DNA of 7,792 nt from the NCBI GenBank assembly GCA_021806345.1, contig JAJZXP010000096.1, positions 1 to 7,792 of the forward strand. The letters are read 5' to 3'. Positions 7,201 through 7,792 of this stretch are shown here, one piece after another. Position 1 is the first letter of the stretch, and each line of letters opens with the position of its first letter. The DNA comes from Thermoplasmata archaeon (GTDB lineage Archaea > Thermoplasmatota > Thermoplasmata > Thermoplasmatales > Thermoplasmataceae). A model generated the notes under the pieces. The model was not told the origin of the DNA. It was given only the letters and a program-made list of their open reading frames with translations, and did no database searches. The translations under genes were made by a program, and so were the position numbers.

Positions 7201-7408
7201 AAGTTAATAGAAAAATACCTTTAATGAAACGAATGATCTGCCTTAATTGGTGAACAATTTTTCTCAGTGGAGAAGTTATAAGCCAACTTTTTGAATTCAA
7301 TAAGGCTTGTATTTGAGCATCCTTTTCTTTTATTTGAACACTTAACGTTTCAATTTTATAGATAATTTCTGATCTATCATTTTTATAATTTTTATCAAAT
7401 AATTCCAT
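4193..7408 (-). CDS. Three-domain glycosyltransferase (GT2-GT2-GT9)
   Basis: This 1071-residue cytoplasmic enzyme probably adds two or three different sugars to the growing polysaccharide. Residues 13-37 form a charged helix. SWLITSPLRK (41-50) and a hydrophobic amphipathic stretch to about 75 follow, possibly a membrane or partner contact. The first GT2 domain (about 150-380) has PVYNT (156-160), ADDAST (185-190), the metal site DHDD (239-242) and QDYDLLLR (323-330). The second GT2 domain (about 408-665) has LVDNGN (443-448), LNDDTEI (500-506) and CNDVDLCLKV (605-614), but its first strand reads SILLASGGG where a P-T/Y-N type motif is usual. The GT9 (heptosyltransferase-like) domain (about 725-1045) has KLDHRGDM (730-737), FPFAGSSARQWP (894-905), SNDSFGSH (970-977) and cysteines 1016, 1019, 1027 and 1033. 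ATG 7408 has CGGAA about eight bases upstream. G9 and A9 tracts lie inside the gene. It is the first gene of the operon. Sugar specificities are unknown. Confidence 0.88.
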   Translation of the reverse strand: MELFDKNYKNDRSEIIYKIETLSVQIKEKDAQIQALLNSKSWLITSPLRKIVHQLRQIIRFIKGIFLLTSCLFDNRYRVLFFLKRSLQTIHQEGITALFSKIRRKIHKGSLNKGFSEDSYQEWIFRNDTLNEDDRREIQKRIRSFTLKPTFSIIMPVYNTTERFLVEAINSVKSQIYPHWELCIADDASTSSHIAKILNHARESDERIKVIYRSFNGHISQASNSALEMATGDFIVLLDHDDSLSETALYMVTEEINANPNVELIYSDEDKIDSNSKRFDPSFKPDWNFDLFMSYGYLCHLVVIKESIVKKAGGFRLGVEGAQDYDLLLRCLIHINDKQNIKHIPHILYHWRSYPGSTALSTNEKSYAHLAGLKSLKDFWNIKNPLVEVKDGLNHCNYRVYFPVPQPLPLVSILLASGGGLKILKRCMESIRLKTNYPNYEILVDNGNKDPDSIKFLEDLEKTWVVRIIQKRRPENFQFNYSKIINNLAEFSKGSILVLLNDDTEIISQDWLEEFVRQTSRPDIGVVGAKLLYPDGNVQHAGIILGVGGEIGAHVFIHYKDSDPGYMSRAQVPQNLSAVTGACIALRREIFFEVGGMEEDLAVTCNDVDLCLKVLQRGFRNLWTPYVKLYHSESATRGPDDSPEKKSRFLHEVEFMKKKWNAIIPNDPAYNPNLSFDPDGFTITEISRARKPWKKININNTKVLVNNGIKVSNRAIFKPIKKSLQILVVKLDHRGDMLSALPAFLRLREKFKDAEIDLICGPWNVPLVERLKLFRKIFPLNFFQESSISGINRKKKEESLFFKQLGEYDIAIDFRILPETRILFNKINSNFNVGYRSYSVADSLLDICLDGENNPSKHITLKLLELVEAIPFETFNFPKLSVNDKTKKKEIGIFPFAGSSARQWPLNNFLELVQKLSQALLDWKINVYFPPAEFEKTSLFKSDFSNVSLITTSSLEQVIDSVSGCEIVVSNDSFGSHLPGYLGNKISIVVFSGVVSVNDWRPALGEQKVYYSDLSCSPCYLGNSSDCPFDMLCLTQIPVNTILDAVILETKIDHWDDRNERLCYQIMIPND
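5432..5440 (-). repeat. Homopolymer A9 tract between GT2 and GT9 domains
   Basis: Nine T on the plus strand encode Lys657-Lys659 as AAA AAA AAA. One extra A leads to a stop within eight codons after the tract. One fewer also leads to a stop before the GT9 domain. Slippage by polymerase would thus yield a GT2-GT2 protein lacking GT9. Confidence 0.8.
6149..6157 (-). repeat. Homopolymer G9 tract inside the second GT2 domain
   Basis: Nine C on the plus strand encode Gly418-Gly420 as GGG GGG GGG. With ten G the next codons read GCT TAA (421-residue product). With eight G they read GGC TTA AAA TTT TAA (423-residue product). Both products keep the complete first GT2 domain and lose everything after it. 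Confidence 0.85.
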
Positions 7409-7456
7409 TATTGTTCCGATCTTTTTTATGGTTTTTCCGGAAATCGCATGGACAAA

Positions 7457-7485
7457 AATATGCCTACAAGATAGACCGGAATCAA
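7457..7485 (-). promoter_or_regulatory. Candidate sigma70-type promoter of the operon
   Basis: On the minus strand TTGATT (7485-7480) and CATATT (7462-7457) are separated by 17 bases, each matching four of six consensus positions. Transcription would start near 7450, leaving a leader of about 40 bases before the glycosyltransferase ATG at 7408. It lies just downstream of the hairpin at 7491-7510. Confidence 0.4.
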
Positions 7486-7490
7486 GCGGG

Positions 7491-7510
7491 GTGGAGAGTC
7501 AACCCTCCAC
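7491..7510. other. Small hairpin next to the candidate promoter
   Basis: GTGGAG (7491-7496) and CTCCAC (7505-7510) form a perfect six-base inverted repeat around an eight-base loop, immediately upstream of the -35 element. It could be an operator. No T-tract follows on either strand, so it is not a terminator. Confidence 0.3.
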
Positions 7511-7683
7511 AATAGAAGAGATAGATCGCCATTTTGAAGCGATACATGTTTCGAAAGCCATAAGATTACAGGTACTCCTCCTAGCAGGTAGTCCCAAAAG
7601 GGGCTTGTTTCAAGTAGTAACCGGGTTCCCAGATTGTTTGATCCTATCGGTTCAAGAGGTTTGTCCCATACAGATCTCCTAGG

Positions 7684-7792
7684 AATCTTATAGCCGACTT
7701 TCAGCACTTCTCCAGGAAGGCTGGATTCTTTTTCAGGTCGGGGACCTTTTTTCCAAAAAACCGGTTTAAGGCTTATCCGACCCCGTAGATCT
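7684..7792 (-). repeat. Right copy of cassette-flanking inverted repeat
   Basis: Read on the minus strand this repeats the left copy at 377-481. AGAT..CTAC lies at the window edge, then GGATAAGCCTT, AAACCGGTTTT (7767-7757), AAAAAGGTCCCC, CCTGAAAAA, AATCCAGCCTT, GAGAAGTGCTGAA, GTCGG and GATT (7687-7684). Similarity persists to the last base shown, so the element may extend beyond the window. The two copies face each other across the whole operon. Confidence 0.8.
7702..7733 (+). terminator. Terminator-like hairpin in the right repeat
   Basis: On the plus strand CAGC (7702-7705) and CTTC (7707-7710) pair with GAAG (7716-7719) and GCTG (7720-7723), with one bulged A and a TCCAG loop, followed by GATTCTTTTT. 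An outer helix CCGAC (7694-7698) with GTCGG (7737-7741) could enclose it. It is the counterpart of 436-465 with a changed loop and an added pair. It reads outward from the cassette, although no plus-strand gene inside needs it. Confidence 0.5.

Larger units (their letters stand above)
7409..7683 (-). other. Gene-free leader upstream of the operon
   Basis: Two overlapping open frames here (7426-7707 minus from GTG, 7428-7682 plus) encode nothing recognisable and are probably chance. The stretch contains a candidate promoter and a small hairpin, listed separately. I saw no JUMPstart/ops element (GGCGGTAGCGT-like), so RfaH-type antitermination is not indicated. The interval is less A+T-rich than the cassette genes. 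Confidence 0.4.

Noticed and set aside
7428..7682. 84-codon plus-strand frame
   Set aside because: No family resemblance and antisense to another chance frame in the leader region.
7409..7683. JUMPstart/ops antitermination element
   Set aside because: No GGCGGTAGC-like sequence found in the operon leader.
7426..7707. 93-codon minus-strand frame upstream of the glycosyltransferase
   Set aside because: GTG start inside the repeat, no ribosome binding site or known motif, and it overlaps a plus-strand open frame and the candidate promoter.
1..7792. CRISPR arrays, tRNA or rRNA genes
   Set aside because: No regularly spaced direct repeats, and no cloverleaf or rRNA-like sequence was seen on either strand.

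Overview
The window holds an A+T-rich surface-polysaccharide cassette of four genes, all on the minus strand, between G+C-richer flanks. An ABC-type polysaccharide exporter whose ATPase carries a carbohydrate-binding C-terminal domain points to a Gram-negative (diderm) bacterium making an O-antigen-like polymer. The genus cannot be named from the sequence. The base-composition contrast and a transposase remnant suggest that the cassette was acquired horizontally.

Layout, left to right: (1) 1-90, the first 30 codons of an aldo/keto reductase gene reading off the left edge. (2) 91-479, gene-free DNA with a bulged 19-bp stem-loop (319-373) and one copy of a roughly 105-bp repeat (377-481) that contains a probable terminator for the operon. 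(3) 480-1610, a class I SAM methyltransferase with a coiled-coil tail. (4) 1603-2973, a Wzt-type ATPase. (5) 2963-3814, a Wzm-type permease. (6) about 3937-4212, an IS630-family transposase remnant on the opposite strand. (7) 4193-7408, a 1071-residue GT2-GT2-GT9 glycosyltransferase. (8) 7409-7792, a gene-free leader with a candidate promoter, then the second repeat copy in inverted orientation, running to the right edge.

Transcription runs right to left: glycosyltransferase, IS remnant, permease, ATPase, methyltransferase. The last three genes overlap by 11 and 8 bases, so they are probably translationally coupled. By analogy with ABC-dependent O-antigen systems, the glycosyltransferase would build the chain in the cytoplasm, the methyltransferase may modify or cap it, and the Wzt C-terminal domain may recognise that modification before Wzm exports it.

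Four observations stand out. The cassette is bracketed by diverged inverted repeats, each with an outward-reading terminator-like hairpin. A G9 tract in the glycosyltransferase gives an immediate stop on either a one-base gain or loss. A G8 tract near the permease 3' end would, on loss of one G, fuse permease and ATPase in frame. The methyltransferase C-terminus and the glycosyltransferase N-terminus share a charged helix followed by a SWLIT-P-R motif, which could be a common docking module.
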